DNA from: Allacma fusca
Taxonomy: Eukaryota; Arthropoda; Collembola; Symphypleona; Sminthuridae
Length of the DNA stretch: 64,000 bases
Direction of reading: 5' to 3'
Assembly (NCBI GenBank): GCA_947179485.1
Contig: OX359245.1
Span: 74,077,067 to 74,141,066 of the forward strand
Shown here: in pieces, positions 45,700 to 55,755 of the stretch
Position numbering within the stretch: the stretch's first letter is position 1
Layout of the letters: every line of letters begins with the position of its first letter
The notes under the pieces: generated by a model
Seen by the model: only the letters and a program-made list of their open reading frames with translations
The model's database searches: none
Told to the model about the DNA's origin: nothing
Made by a program: the position numbers and the translations under genes

Positions 45700-46660
45700 A
45701 ATTAATTGAAGTACTTGGGTAATTGTGAGTGGTCTTGAGTGAAAAACATCTGAGGAACTTAATATGGTACTAATCTGTTTATTATTATTTTTGTTAACTA
45801 ATGTATATTGTAGTGTGCTATGTTTATTTGTTCACTTTTTTTCGCGAGATCCGTCATTGGTAATGGCGGAGCTCAGTCCCGATCATTTGTAATGAACGGG
45901 TATCTGATTCAGTATTGAATGCTGAGTCAGAATATTAAATATTCTTCTTTTGCAGTAGTATGGCTTGCTCGTATTATATTTCTTGTGGGGGTGGCGGAGG
46001 TTCTTATAGTGACTGATTTTGTGAGTGTGTCAACTGATATGGGAGTTTGATTTTCACCTCTAATGGAACACTTTGTTCCTCAACTTGACGCTCAATTTAT
46101 GATATTTAACTCTTATCAATAAATACCTAATGTCAAATAGATGCTGAGTAAGTGCTGGTTATTTTCAATGGAACAGACGGTCATTGAAATGTGAACAATA
46201 AGAAAAGTAGTACCACAACTCCTTTTGTTTTTAGACTTGTTTTTGAGTCGGTAGTTTTGCGGAAGTTATGAGATCCATCCAAATCTCTTTTACAGTGACG
46301 TATGAGGCAGTAAAAACTTTTGAGGAGCAATCAGGACAGATAACAGGGAACAATTGGACGTGCTTTGACTTCCACACCAAACAATGACTACAGTCCAAGA
46401 AATGCTTGGAATTGGAAGAAGCTCCTCTCTAAAATTTTCACCCGCATAAATTCTGGAAACTCAAATCAAATGCCAATTCCATAGAACTCGTTGTTGACAA
46501 GAAAATGCTCCAAGTTCATTATTTAAAATTCCAAGGGACGACTATAATAATAATTATAATTAAAAATAAATATCTCCTAAAATTACAACACTTGAACATT
46601 AACTCATCTGGTTGTATTACATGAAATTCTGACCCACCCAGGATTTAATTAATTATACAT
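45700..46660. other. Non-coding stretch
   Basis: No supported gene or element. Confidence 0.4.
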
Positions 46661-48900
46661 ACGCTCCCTATACACTCCCTATACACTCCCTATAATCAAT
46701 TTCAGTTCTAAAAGCATTATAATTTGACTCTCGTGCTCTTAAAATGAGAAATATTTTTTTGACAAGAAATATTAATATTAGTGTACGCAAGGAAATGTCC
46801 AGATATTTTTGACTCATAGAGAGTAATAGTTTGCACCCCCTCCCACATCTCAAAATTAAGTATTGACTTGCTATTTCTGCATGAGAGAGATGATATCCAT
46901 AAGAATGGGAAAATTATTTGTAAGTAGGTTGAAATGCAAAATATTTGCTAGACTTGTGGCTGAATTCCATAAATGTAGGTTTGTGGTATAAGGGCAAAGT
47001 TGCACGACATGGAGACGTCACGTTTGTACAAACAGAACAGAGAGAGCTGGGATCCTGCAGTAATTACGTAGTAGGAAGATGACAAATAAAATCCCAGACT
47101 GCAATATCAAATATTTGAGTCTGTGATTTTAAATAAATCTAAATACAAATTCATTCCGTTACATCCACCTCCTCAGACGGCACACGTAGAGTACAGTGCA
47201 CTCTCACTCTGAGAGTCCTCCTCCAAGGACATTGTACATATAGATATATTCCGGGACAAAAAATAATTACTGGGACACAGTTCCAGTCACCACAATGTTC
47301 ATTCGTACCATGAGGAGAGCGTGTCATTAAAAGTGACTAGATTCAGAGGTCTTCATGGGGCTCAGTATTAGGGAGAGTACAATCGACTCTAACTATAATG
47401 ACTCTCCAGATACCAGTCCTTCCATCCTCTGACTACACTCTGGGATCCTACCTGGAGAATGTATGAAACACATATATGCTAGAGTATAGCTCCTACACCG
47501 GCAGAAATGCTCAATAGGTCATTGTCACAAGGACAGTACACTGTATAATGTAACTTCATTTGAAAAAGTTCCCAAATCGTACTTATGTAATCTACATATA
47601 TGTACCTTGAGACAAAATGAATCAAGTCCGAGCTACTCTAAATTCTCTACCAACTCCGCATCCCACTCTCAGTCTGTCTACAGTCGACTCTCCATGGACT
47701 TCAAGTTTCCTCCCGTTATAAGGAACGTAGCCTTTGTAGGGATTCATATAACTTCACATGTAAATAATTACGTATGTATAGATACATAAGATCTGCAGGG
47801 AGAGTCCCACCGTGTGGTTATACACTAGGAAGTATCCTCATGATAGGGAGAACTGTTATAGGGAGAATTGACTGCTAAAACTTTCCAGTCAAGAAAAAGT
47901 CTTGAACTGGAGAATAGAAATAAACTTGCTGTTTAAATAAGTTCTTAAAATATCAAACTGGAATTGTTATTATCTATTGATAATTACTGTACTCTTAGTG
48001 GGACTTGAACTGGACAGATGTAAGACCAGTGGAATTGAACTGTTCAAATATAAGTGAATAAAGTCAACTTGCCCTATGAGGGTTCCTTTCATGATGGGAC
48101 TTCGAATGTAACTGTCCCTTATAACGGGGAAAAAATTCATGCGGACATAGTGTCATCATAAGGATAAGGAACTGTACCGAATTTTTCCATGGAAATGTAT
48201 TTACAGTATGAACTGCGGTCCTTACATTGGCGAAAATGTTTGTCATGATGGTTGTACATACTTATGTAATGACAATGCACTCTCCATGTAAGAGCACGCC
48301 TAAGGATCACAAATTGGTCTCTTGGAATCCCTTGATGTGGTAAGGAGAAAAATTGTGGGAAAAAAAGGGAATGTGACAAAATATGCCTGCGGTTTTGGGT
48401 CTCTTCTAAGGAGGTATCTTATAGCATATTAGTGTAAGTGCCGTATATATATAATTATCTATATATAGGTATATGTATATATGCAATTTCTATGCTATAG
48501 ACAAAATGCACACTATGAGAAAAACGTTTTTCCGAGGGTCCTATTTTTTTACTTAATTACGAGTCATGCACAGCAGATCCAGCAATCAATACAAATGACT
48601 GTACTTTGGTTACATATCCAATAAATAAAAAAATAGTACACTCTATTTATAAGAGTACCTCTTCAGAGTTGGAGTAGCAAAATTTCCAGCTTGTAGTCGG
48701 ATGCACGTGTGGGAGACGAATTCCCATTCTGGTGAAGGGGAATGGATACCAATATGCTAGTGCGCCTTCAGAGGCATGTTCTTGTAAGGAGGTCTACCAT
48801 AGAAAGAGTACACTGTACCCGTGATTTAAGCAGGGTGTTTACGTCAGGGCTCCCTTTCTCCTTCAATTTGACCAAGACTCTTGAAGAGTCGTAGGAGTAG
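46660..48900. other. Non-coding region dense in GAGAGTACACTGT / CTCCCTATA-type words
   Basis: Three units of CACTCCCTATA lie at about 46,667-46,695. From 47,190 on, short words such as AGTACAGTGCACTCTC, GAGAGTACAATCGACTCT, GTACACTGTA, AGAGTACACTGTAC and CCCTTATAACGGGG recur in both orientations with irregular spacing. This resembles a heavily diverged satellite; there is no coding signal. Confidence 0.4.
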
Positions 48901-50176
48901 AGGAAGAAGCTTAGCCATAAGATTTCCCTTCCGCTTCCACGAATCCTCTTTTTTCCCAGAAAAATAATTCTGGGTAGAATCTCATGCTGTGATTAAATTA
49001 GGATTGAATTACATTATTTGGATTTCCGGATCATAGCGGTGAAGAAGCGGCAAAACTTGACCCATTTCCCATTGAAAGCAAACTGGTTTAGTTTTTGTCT
49101 GTTGCATAAAGACTCAACATGAACTTCAAGTGTGAACTTTCCCAGAAGAAAAATCTGTCTTTATGCAGTTTTCACTGCAAATTTCATTTGTCACTACAAA
49201 TTTGTTACGAACAAACCTTATTCAAACATGATTTATGCTAAAGATGATTTTTCTTTTTACTTTTTTTATTAAAAAAATATTGTCATTCCAGTGAGTAGTC
49301 GTATCTATAATTAGTTTTTGGATTTTATGAATATCACGTCGGATTTAGTGAAAGTGCTTATAGATCCTTGACATTTAGTAGAAAATGCACAGTGCCCCAT
49401 CACGAATGATATACATACATACAAAGAATCCCTCCCAGAGGGAAAAATGGCTCAGTGTATGCTGAGCAGTCGTGAAGGGAAGGGAAAAAATAAACAAAAT
49501 CCGTAAGATTACTTTTGTTTCGACCGCGTTGTAGATACTAGTAATCCATATTTAGTATAAGTTGAACGGAACTGTCAACATCAGTCATTATCAACAAGTT
49601 GCTGGGCTGTGGCTGTGTGCCCAAGTTTTCTATCTCCAATGACTAGCCATTAGGAAGTGAAGGAGTCAACATTGTTGTTTGGAAAGTTGAGGGAGGGTTT
49701 CACAAGTATTCCAAATGAATTTCCTGATTGCATATGTTGTAAGGTTGCTATTAGAACCATGTCCCTATGAATGCATGACAAAATTCGCAACTATTCACCT
49801 CCACTTGAAGTTAGTGTAACTCATGGAAGAAACATTGTTTGGAATTTCATCCAACCTGCTAAAACCTTAGAGAATATAAGATTCTGCTTGAATTCTGTAA
49901 CAATCAGCCACGCGCCATTACATAGAACCCACTGAGTATTTAAAAAATGAGTGGGCTTCTGCAATTACGTAACATTTGTACACACATACATACATACGTA
50001 ACATTACTCTTCTCCTGACAATTAGTCAAGCTTTAAAAAAAATTCTCACAACTCACTGTTCATGGCCCCGGCAAGGCAAATGTAAATCGGGAAGAAAATA
50101 AATGGTCTTCGATTTATCTATAAAAATCGTGTTTTTACTCTGGGTCTTAAAATTTTCGAATTACTAAGAATTTGGA
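48901..50176. other. Non-coding stretch left of the Polinton
   Basis: No gene supported. The left boundary of the Polinton is expected here or at about 50.18 kb; no terminal repeat can be verified because the partner lies outside the window. Confidence 0.35.
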
Positions 50177-50344
50177 CTTGTCACGCAGTACCACTAGAAT
50201 GAATGACAGAGAATTATTGTTAAGATCATCTCTTATTTCGAAGATTGTTTATGGTCATTTTAACAATACATTTACATACTGGGGTATTTCCTTTGCCTGC
50301 ATCATGCAAGCATTTAATTTGACCTTGTCACGCAATACCACTAG
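50177..50344. repeat. Direct repeat CTTGTCACGCARTACCACTAG
   Basis: A 21-bp word at 50,177-50,197 and 50,324-50,344 (20 of 21 identical), 147 bp apart, at the presumed left edge of the Polinton. Between them lies the left arm of the inverted repeat. Confidence 0.7.
50199..50276 (+). repeat. Left arm of 80-bp inverted repeat (partner 56,791-56,867)
   Basis: The core at 50,221-50,262 (TAAGATCATCTCTTATTTCG onward) is identical over about 42 bp to the reverse complement of the segment at 56.8 kb, with about 90 percent identity over 80 bp. Confidence 0.9.
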
Positions 50345-50393
50345 GTATTCGAAAAACCGATGTTAGTACTGCATAGTAAGTAGAGTGAGAAAG

Positions 50394-51041
50394 ATGGATT
50401 TCATTGAGTTTAAGCTGGCGCACCCTTGCACGGCAACACTTCAAGGTCCCACTGGAAGTGGGAAATCAGTCCTGGCTATGGAAATAATCCGCAGAAGGAA
50501 TGAAGTTTTCGACGTACCCATTGAAAAGGTCATATATGTATATTCTGATTATCAGACTACCTTTCATAAACTACAGCAGGAGGATTCAAATATAATATTT
50601 ACAACTAGCATCAACGACATTGAGGAGTTGGCTAGTGACCCCTGCCTAATTGTAGTTGACGATCAGCAAAGTGAAATCGCAAAGGGTGCATCAAATGACT
50701 TGGTGACCCGATTTTTCACAAAGCATTCACATCATAGGGGAGCGTCAATTATACTAATACTTCAAAATAGCTACGCAAAGGGTATGCGGGACATTAATAT
50801 CAACACGCAATGGACGTGTCTGTTTGACTCGAGGCGTGACAGGTCCACCATTACATCAATCGCAAAGCAAATTTGTCCTGGACAAGTCGCATTTTTGCAA
50901 GAGGCGTACATGAAAGCTGTTACAGCAAGAGACTATGGCTATATTATTTTGGACCTTCACCCAAAGCACCGACAGTATAAGTACTGGGTAAGGTCAGAGC
51001 TGTTCCCCGTAGAGAGCTGCCTTGTTTTCGCACCCAAATGA
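50394..51041 (+). CDS. Polinton genome-packaging ATPase (FtsK/HerA superfamily)
   Basis: 215 residues from ATG 50,394 (an ORF extends 9 bp further to a GTG, unlikely in a eukaryote). Walker A GPTGSGKS lies at residues 18-25 and Walker B CLIVVDD at about 84-90, followed by a QNSY-type sensor segment (ILILQNSYAKG). This is the A32-like single-domain ATPase that pumps DNA into the capsid in Polintons and related viruses. The length matches the family (about 200-250). It is followed after 6 bp by the next ORF on the same strand, heading a compact cluster that ends with the integrase. No stop or frameshift; key residues are present. Confidence 0.9.
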   Translation: MDFIEFKLAHPCTATLQGPTGSGKSVLAMEIIRRRNEVFDVPIEKVIYVYSDYQTTFHKLQQEDSNIIFTTSINDIEELASDPCLIVVDDQQSEIAKGASNDLVTRFFTKHSHHRGASIILILQNSYAKGMRDININTQWTCLFDSRRDRSTITSIAKQICPGQVAFLQEAYMKAVTARDYGYIILDLHPKHRQYKYWVRSELFPVESCLVFAPK

Positions 51042-51047
51042 TTTAGA

Positions 51048-51374
51048 ATGCCTAATAACCCCAGCAGGTTGGAACAACGAATAAAATTTATTCACAAGCT
51101 CTCCCTGTCAAGTACAAGGGCTTTTAAAGAAATTATTAACGGCTGCAACGAGGAGGACCTAAAGACAGTAGTGGAGTGTCTGGCTAACTTAAACCTTTTT
51201 CTCCCACTTACATATTCCCCAGCAGGTTTACGACATTCTACAGTGCTAAAACAGGACTTGGTTAGAAAGGCTAGGTTTGTAAGGGCGGTACTTGCCGAAA
51301 TCGTGCTGCACGTATTAATCGGTGAGGTTTTAAGCATCATATGTAGCAATGGCAAAGGTGATGCGAGTGATTGA
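51048..51374 (+). CDS. Small Polinton protein downstream of the ATPase
   Basis: 108 residues, ATG 6 bp after the ATPase stop. It has basic/helical N-terminal and hydrophobic C-terminal segments, with an R..FKEIINGCNEEDLKTVVECLANL pattern. This resembles the short proteins that many invertebrate Polintons encode next to their structural genes (helical, 'NDLIKTICECALNVL'-like region followed by basic residues and a hydrophobic tail). Function unknown; a virion or membrane-associated minor protein is possible. It overlaps the next ORF by 26 bp in another frame. Confidence 0.55.
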   Translation: MPNNPSRLEQRIKFIHKLSLSSTRAFKEIINGCNEEDLKTVVECLANLNLFLPLTYSPAGLRHSTVLKQDLVRKARFVRAVLAEIVLHVLIGEVLSIICSNGKGDASD

Positions 51375-51834
51375 GCCCTCCTTATACGCTAAACTGATGA
51401 AACTTGCTGCTCACGACCCGGCTGAGACCAGTCAAAGTGGTGAAGAAGCAAAGCAAAATGAGGAGAAGGAGGAGATAGAGAAAATAGAAAAACCTGAATC
51501 TAAGTCAGATGAAGTAAGTGCACCAACAGACGTAACGAAGCACACACCTCATCACGTTTGCTGTTGTAAACTTAATAAGAGACAACTGGAGCCAGAGTGG
51601 AAAGCCTTCGAAGATTTAGACTGGTCAAAAGAAGAGCGGCAAGGAAAAGCTGCCCCGAGCGGTGATTCTGCGAAGGAAGCTGCTGTAGCTAGTTTGGCAG
51701 AAGCTCCAGCAGTCGTTCAATCCGAGAGAGTAGATGAGACGAGGCGGCGTGTACTACGCCCCCGCAAACAAAAAGGAGGGGGTGCAAGGAAAATTAAAAC
51801 AAAGAAACCAAAGTACCGCTATTACTATCGTTAA
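51349..51834 (+). CDS. Polinton small acidic-basic protein
   Basis: 161 residues. The N-terminus (about 30 residues) is followed by a Glu/Lys-rich segment, a His-His-Val-Cys-Cys-Cys stretch and a strongly basic C-terminus (RRRVLRPRKQKGGGARKIK, ending RYYYR). The basic tail suggests nucleic-acid contact, for example a core or packaging accessory protein. It starts 26 bp before the previous stop and its own TAA overlaps the integrase start codon (TAATG). No homologue assigned. Confidence 0.5.
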   Translation: MAKVMRVIEPSLYAKLMKLAAHDPAETSQSGEEAKQNEEKEEIEKIEKPESKSDEVSAPTDVTKHTPHHVCCCKLNKRQLEPEWKAFEDLDWSKEERQGKAAPSGDSAKEAAVASLAEAPAVVQSERVDETRRRVLRPRKQKGGGARKIKTKKPKYRYYYR

Positions 51835-52814
51835 TGTCACAGCTTGTAAAGTCCAGTTATTTAGACCAGAGATTGGCTGGAGCATTCTCGGGTATCTCAG
51901 GGTTTCTTCGCAACCATCCGGAATTTAAAGATAAAGATGTGGTTAGTCGGGAGTTGAGAAAACTGGACGGATATTCCCTGCACAAGCAGGTCAGGCGTAA
52001 ATACAAACGCCGGCGCATTATGGTGCACTTTATTAACGAAGTTTGGAGCTCCGATCTTAAAGACATTGAAAATATCGCACCATATAATGAGTGCAATTTT
52101 TTTGTCCTAATTGTCGTAGACAGTTTCAGCAAGAAGGCATACACTAGACTTATAAAGAACAAGAACTCCGAGTCCATGATACAAGCCTTCACTTCTGTGT
52201 TCAAAGAAGCAAAGGCGAAGCCTATGTATCTCTTTAGCGATAGGGGGAAAGAGTTTGTTTCCTCTGCATTCACATCGTTCCTTGAAAAGAACGATATTAA
52301 GCCTTACCATATATATTCAATAGTTAAGGCTTCGATAGCTGAGCGTTTCATACGCACGCTTTTCGCAAAACTACAACGCTTCATGACACAAAACAACACA
52401 AAAAATATTAGCAGAGTTTTGCAGGACTTTACCAATACCTATAACGATTCATTTCATAGTTCAATTGGGCGAGCGCCCAATGAGATAAATGTCAAGAATG
52501 CGTTTGACACTTGGCGATACCTGTACAGACGTCACCTGGAGGAGGCTAAACTACCAAGGCCTCCTCCAAAGCTAGTCGTAGGTGACGTCGTCAGAATTTC
52601 TCGAGCAAAATTATTGTTTGAGAAGGGATACGCTGAGAATTACAGTATGGAATTGTTTAAAATATCAGAGGTATTGACGCAAAACTTTCCCTATACATAT
52701 AAGATTGTAGATATGTCGGGTGAGGAAATTGCAGGTCAGTATTATGACTATGATTTAAATTTGGTGACTACAGCCGATGAGGCAAAATATGTTCCCAAAG
52801 TCAGTGCAATATAA
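51834..52814 (+). CDS. Polinton integrase (retroviral-type DDE, rve fold)
   Basis: 326 residues. The start codon shares one base with the upstream stop (TAATG). After an N-terminal basic region (RRKYKRRR) the catalytic core shows WSSDLKDIE (Asp at 74), LFSDRGKEF (Asp at 136) and SIAERFIRTLF (Glu at 170), the DDE triad. A C-terminal segment LVVGDVVRISR is typical of the SH3-like tail that follows Polinton and Ty3-type integrases. It joins element ends to host DNA, normally making 6-bp target duplications. All catalytic residues are intact. Confidence 0.93.
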   Translation: MSQLVKSSYLDQRLAGAFSGISGFLRNHPEFKDKDVVSRELRKLDGYSLHKQVRRKYKRRRIMVHFINEVWSSDLKDIENIAPYNECNFFVLIVVDSFSKKAYTRLIKNKNSESMIQAFTSVFKEAKAKPMYLFSDRGKEFVSSAFTSFLEKNDIKPYHIYSIVKASIAERFIRTLFAKLQRFMTQNNTKNISRVLQDFTNTYNDSFHSSIGRAPNEINVKNAFDTWRYLYRRHLEEAKLPRPPPKLVVGDVVRISRAKLLFEKGYAENYSMELFKISEVLTQNFPYTYKIVDMSGEEIAGQYYDYDLNLVTTADEAKYVPKVSAI

Positions 52815-53077
52815 CTAAAGCAACTGATAAATTATATCAGTATAGGAATAGTATAAATAATATCAAAAGGGGGTCACTTCGTTCTATGCATAGAACGTTC
52901 TAGTGTCCGGCCAAGTGTCGGATAATCCCCCAATAGTCGTGATATTCAAGGATGCTTAAAGTCAATTAATGCTTTTGCCTAAAGTATATAAGACCCTCTA
53001 AACATCAAAGCCAGTCCCTCATTTCTTCATCTGACATTATCCTGGCCGTACCTCTGAAAATCTTACATGTTGTGAAA
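52815..53077 (+). promoter_or_regulatory. Intergenic region with TATA box for the 53.1-kb gene
   Basis: TATATAAG at 52,985-52,992, 86 bp before the ATG at 53,078. An initiator-like TCATTT/TCAGT area follows at about 53,015-53,030. A hairpin-like CTATGCATAGAACG lies upstream (about 52,884). Confidence 0.55.
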
Positions 53078-53785
53078 ATGAGTAAGTTTTATCTGGAACG
53101 TCGTTTTAACGAAAGTGCGAATGGAGGGAAGGCAAGTGAAAAGAGAACTAGGCCAAAGTTGAAGCCATTCGACTCTAGTCTATCATCATCAGTATCATCT
53201 GCTGCTGCTACTACTTCCTACAAGGACGAGTCGCCGTTTACTTGGAACTTTTTCGAGAACGCAAAAGACTCCTACTTTATTGACAGCGAGACGTTGGTGC
53301 GTTCAGCCTTTAACGACCGGCATAGGTGTACTTTTGTGCACCTGGGACGTCGCAACCGAACAGGAGGCGTAACTACAGTCAACTTTTCGCAGAACGAGGG
53401 AAAACACCTTTTGCAGTTCCTGGGAGAACTACTCGACCAATTGACAGTGCATCCCATACAAGGTCGGAGCTTTGACGACTTGATTCCTTTCTTTGACAAG
53501 GATCCCTTGAGAGCATATCACTCCCCGGATTCCAGAAAGGATTTTTGGAAGACACCCGACTTTGAAAGTTCATCTGTCCGGGCAAGACTTGTGTTTAACC
53601 GGATTCTAGGGTCGTACGAGCTGCTGATCAACCGCCCCATTAGTGACGCACTTGCCTTGAAATTCAAAAATTGGCTTGGGCCTACGCTCTACCTGAAGTT
53701 GCAGGGGATGCGAAATTTGGAGTCGTATTTATCGTCCGAGTCTACTTTGGACGCGGAAGAAAAAGATCTAGTCATGGACGTGTGA
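53078..53785 (+). CDS. Polinton protein of unknown function (235 residues)
   Basis: Starts at ATG 53,078 (the frame extends 6 bp to a GTG). A Lys/Arg- and Ser-rich N-terminus (about 50 residues) is followed by a folded-looking region: CTFVHLGRRNRTGGVTTVNF, then a leucine-rich helix, an FDDLIPFFDKDPL segment and a second strand-helix part (RARLVFNRILGSYELLINRP). The strand-rich, basic middle followed by a helix is reminiscent of small ssDNA-binding or coactivator folds, but I cannot name a family. It has its own TATA promoter, unlike the ATPase-integrase cluster, and is followed by AATAAAATG (about 53,887) as a poly(A) signal. Confidence 0.7.
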   Translation: MSKFYLERRFNESANGGKASEKRTRPKLKPFDSSLSSSVSSAAATTSYKDESPFTWNFFENAKDSYFIDSETLVRSAFNDRHRCTFVHLGRRNRTGGVTTVNFSQNEGKHLLQFLGELLDQLTVHPIQGRSFDDLIPFFDKDPLRAYHSPDSRKDFWKTPDFESSSVRARLVFNRILGSYELLINRPISDALALKFKNWLGPTLYLKLQGMRNLESYLSSESTLDAEEKDLVMDV

Positions 53786-54232
53786 AGCAACTGTAACATT
53801 TTGTAAATATATACTCATTATTGTAAAGGTGTATTTGCGTACTTGCTTATTTGCGATTTATATTGTACATATGTGTTTGTGTGAAAATAAAATGTTTGTT
53901 TCGAAAATGCAATCATGATTACGAGTTATAGGTTATTGTTATACTTTCATGTATCCTTATGCATATATTAGTATCATTAAAGGGAGCGTGCATTTATGGT
54001 ACATTTAATATCCCTTCATGAGTACAATACTTATTCACAGGCCGGTTGATAATATGGTTGGTAAACAACGTGATATGCTCAAACCGTTTCACATTTTATA
54101 AATTACAATGCTCATGACACACCTTAAATCAGGATAAACTTTTCATTATATTCTTATTTTTCGCGGTAGTGAATCTCATTAATTAAGTATGTTTTTTGCA
54201 TAAATTATATAAACAAATTCTCAAGTGTTTCT
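53786..54232. terminator. Intergenic region between convergent genes, with poly(A) signal
   Basis: AATAAAATG at about 53,887 serves the plus-strand gene. The minus-strand three-exon gene ends at 54,233. Nothing else recognised. Confidence 0.4.
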
Positions 54233-55565
54233 CTAAACTCGGGGAATCACACCTTGAATCAACGGATTTTCATGATGTGGGAGTGATTCCAGCCTGTCCC
54301 ACACAAAATTCATGCGAAGTTGCTGGTCATCAGAGTTGTCACCATCGGAGGAAACTGCATCAAATACGTTTCCAGGGCTAGTGCACAAATTGTCGAGAAT
54401 ATCTTCTGACAAATTCACATCTTCAATGTCCTTGAAAAAATCGTCCTCAATACCTTCGAGCTCGATAAATTGTAAATCTTCCGGAATCAGCATATCCTTT
54501 GTGGGAAATTCGTCAGGATCGCCAGGACACAGGGTATGTTGATCACAAAGCCCAAGCGCTTCAATGTCGTTAATATTTTCAAATGCATCTGCAAGTACAT
54601 CATTGAAATTGGGATCTCCCTTTTCGTTTTCTGTTAAGTCAATACAAAGAGCATCATTCCCTGAATATACATTATGAATCTTTTGAAAAGATTTATATTC
54701 TGTTATTTTCGTCTGCTTGTACTTACGAGCATCCGAAGGGGGATCAATTTCAAGTTGGTAATTACTCCTTTGTAATGTCTGTTCGGACGGCAGCCTTACA
54801 ACAGGTGTAATTTCTGTCGTAGGTGGTGAAGTCGGAGGACAATAAATGGCTGCATACAAAGCCAAAATACCGACATTAGGTCCGGCTGCAAATAAGCAGA
54901 AACAATTTTGCTATAATAACTGATTTGTCAATGTCATCCTCACTAAAACTACTGCTATGGCTAATAGTTAAATTTAACTTACGGTTAAAAATAGTAGCTG
55001 GCCGACCAAATTCATCCACGTAGACGAGATGGGCTGGCTGGCCTCCATTAGTGAGTAGGTTTGCCTCAGCAGTCACTACATAAAGACAAATTATGTAGTT
55101 TCACTCTAATACTTTTTGTCTGATACAGAGGAATACAGATATGAAAAATTAATATTATAACTTACGTTTAATTACGCCATACCAACGGAAACTGTTGACA
55201 TTCTTCCGTTTGGAAACGTTCAGCTGCGAGAATTGGCTCAAGCTAAATGAACACTCTGCTGCATTGCACTTAAACTTGTAATCTTGAGGGCAGTTTCTCG
55301 CAAAGAATTCTGTGCTGAATTCCAGCAAGAGACACTGTACATGATATTTATGTGAAATGGAACCCTCGCCGTTGTGAAAGACATAGCCAATGTTTCTCCA
55401 CAATGCTTGTCCTCTATAGTTACACTCATCTAATATGTTAGGAACTGCTCCTACCTGCCCATAATAAAATGGTGTTAGAAACGGAAGAACAATCTGCTTC
55501 TGGTTCTCAGGTGGCATGCTGAATGCCTTCTTCTTACATATAGTACAAAACCTTTGTTTACTCAT
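54233..55565 (-). CDS. Spliced Polinton cargo gene: Cys-rich N-terminus, acidic C-terminus
   Basis: Exons 55,565-55,166, 55,075-54,983 and 54,885-54,233 join in phase 1 with strong donors (GTAAGTT both times) and acceptors (TGTAG, TTTGCAG), giving about 381 residues. The N-terminal 130 residues contain a Cys-x2-Cys pair at 7 and 10 and further Cys/His, suggesting a zinc-stabilised module. The C-terminal third is strongly acidic with regularly spaced bulky residues (DLQFIELEGIEDDFFKDIED), like a transcriptional activation domain. A further potential 66-bp intron (54,726-54,661, GTAAGT...TTCAG) leaves the frame unchanged. I infer a DNA-binding regulator, perhaps host-derived, but no family is recognised. 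It lies inside the element on the minus strand. Confidence 0.6.
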
Positions 55566-55755
55566 GGTACAGTCTTGCAAGTCAACCTATTCTCTTCACT
55601 GACAACAACGACTGAAATAACCGTGAAATGGACAACAATATTCTGAGCATGTTTACTTCACAATAAATTTATTAGACAATGAAACGGCGTAAAATTCACC
55701 CAAAATAGAAAGATTGAATTCACACTCTTAGGACTCGAAGTCCCGGGGTGGGTAT

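Noticed and set aside
50172-50366. 64-codon ORF at the Polinton left edge
   Set aside because: It runs through the inverted-repeat arm and the 21-bp direct repeats; no homologous frame is kept in the 56.8-kb arm.
53272-53585. Minus-strand ORFs inside the 53.1-kb gene
   Set aside because: Shadows of the plus-strand gene, which has a TATA box and poly(A) signal.
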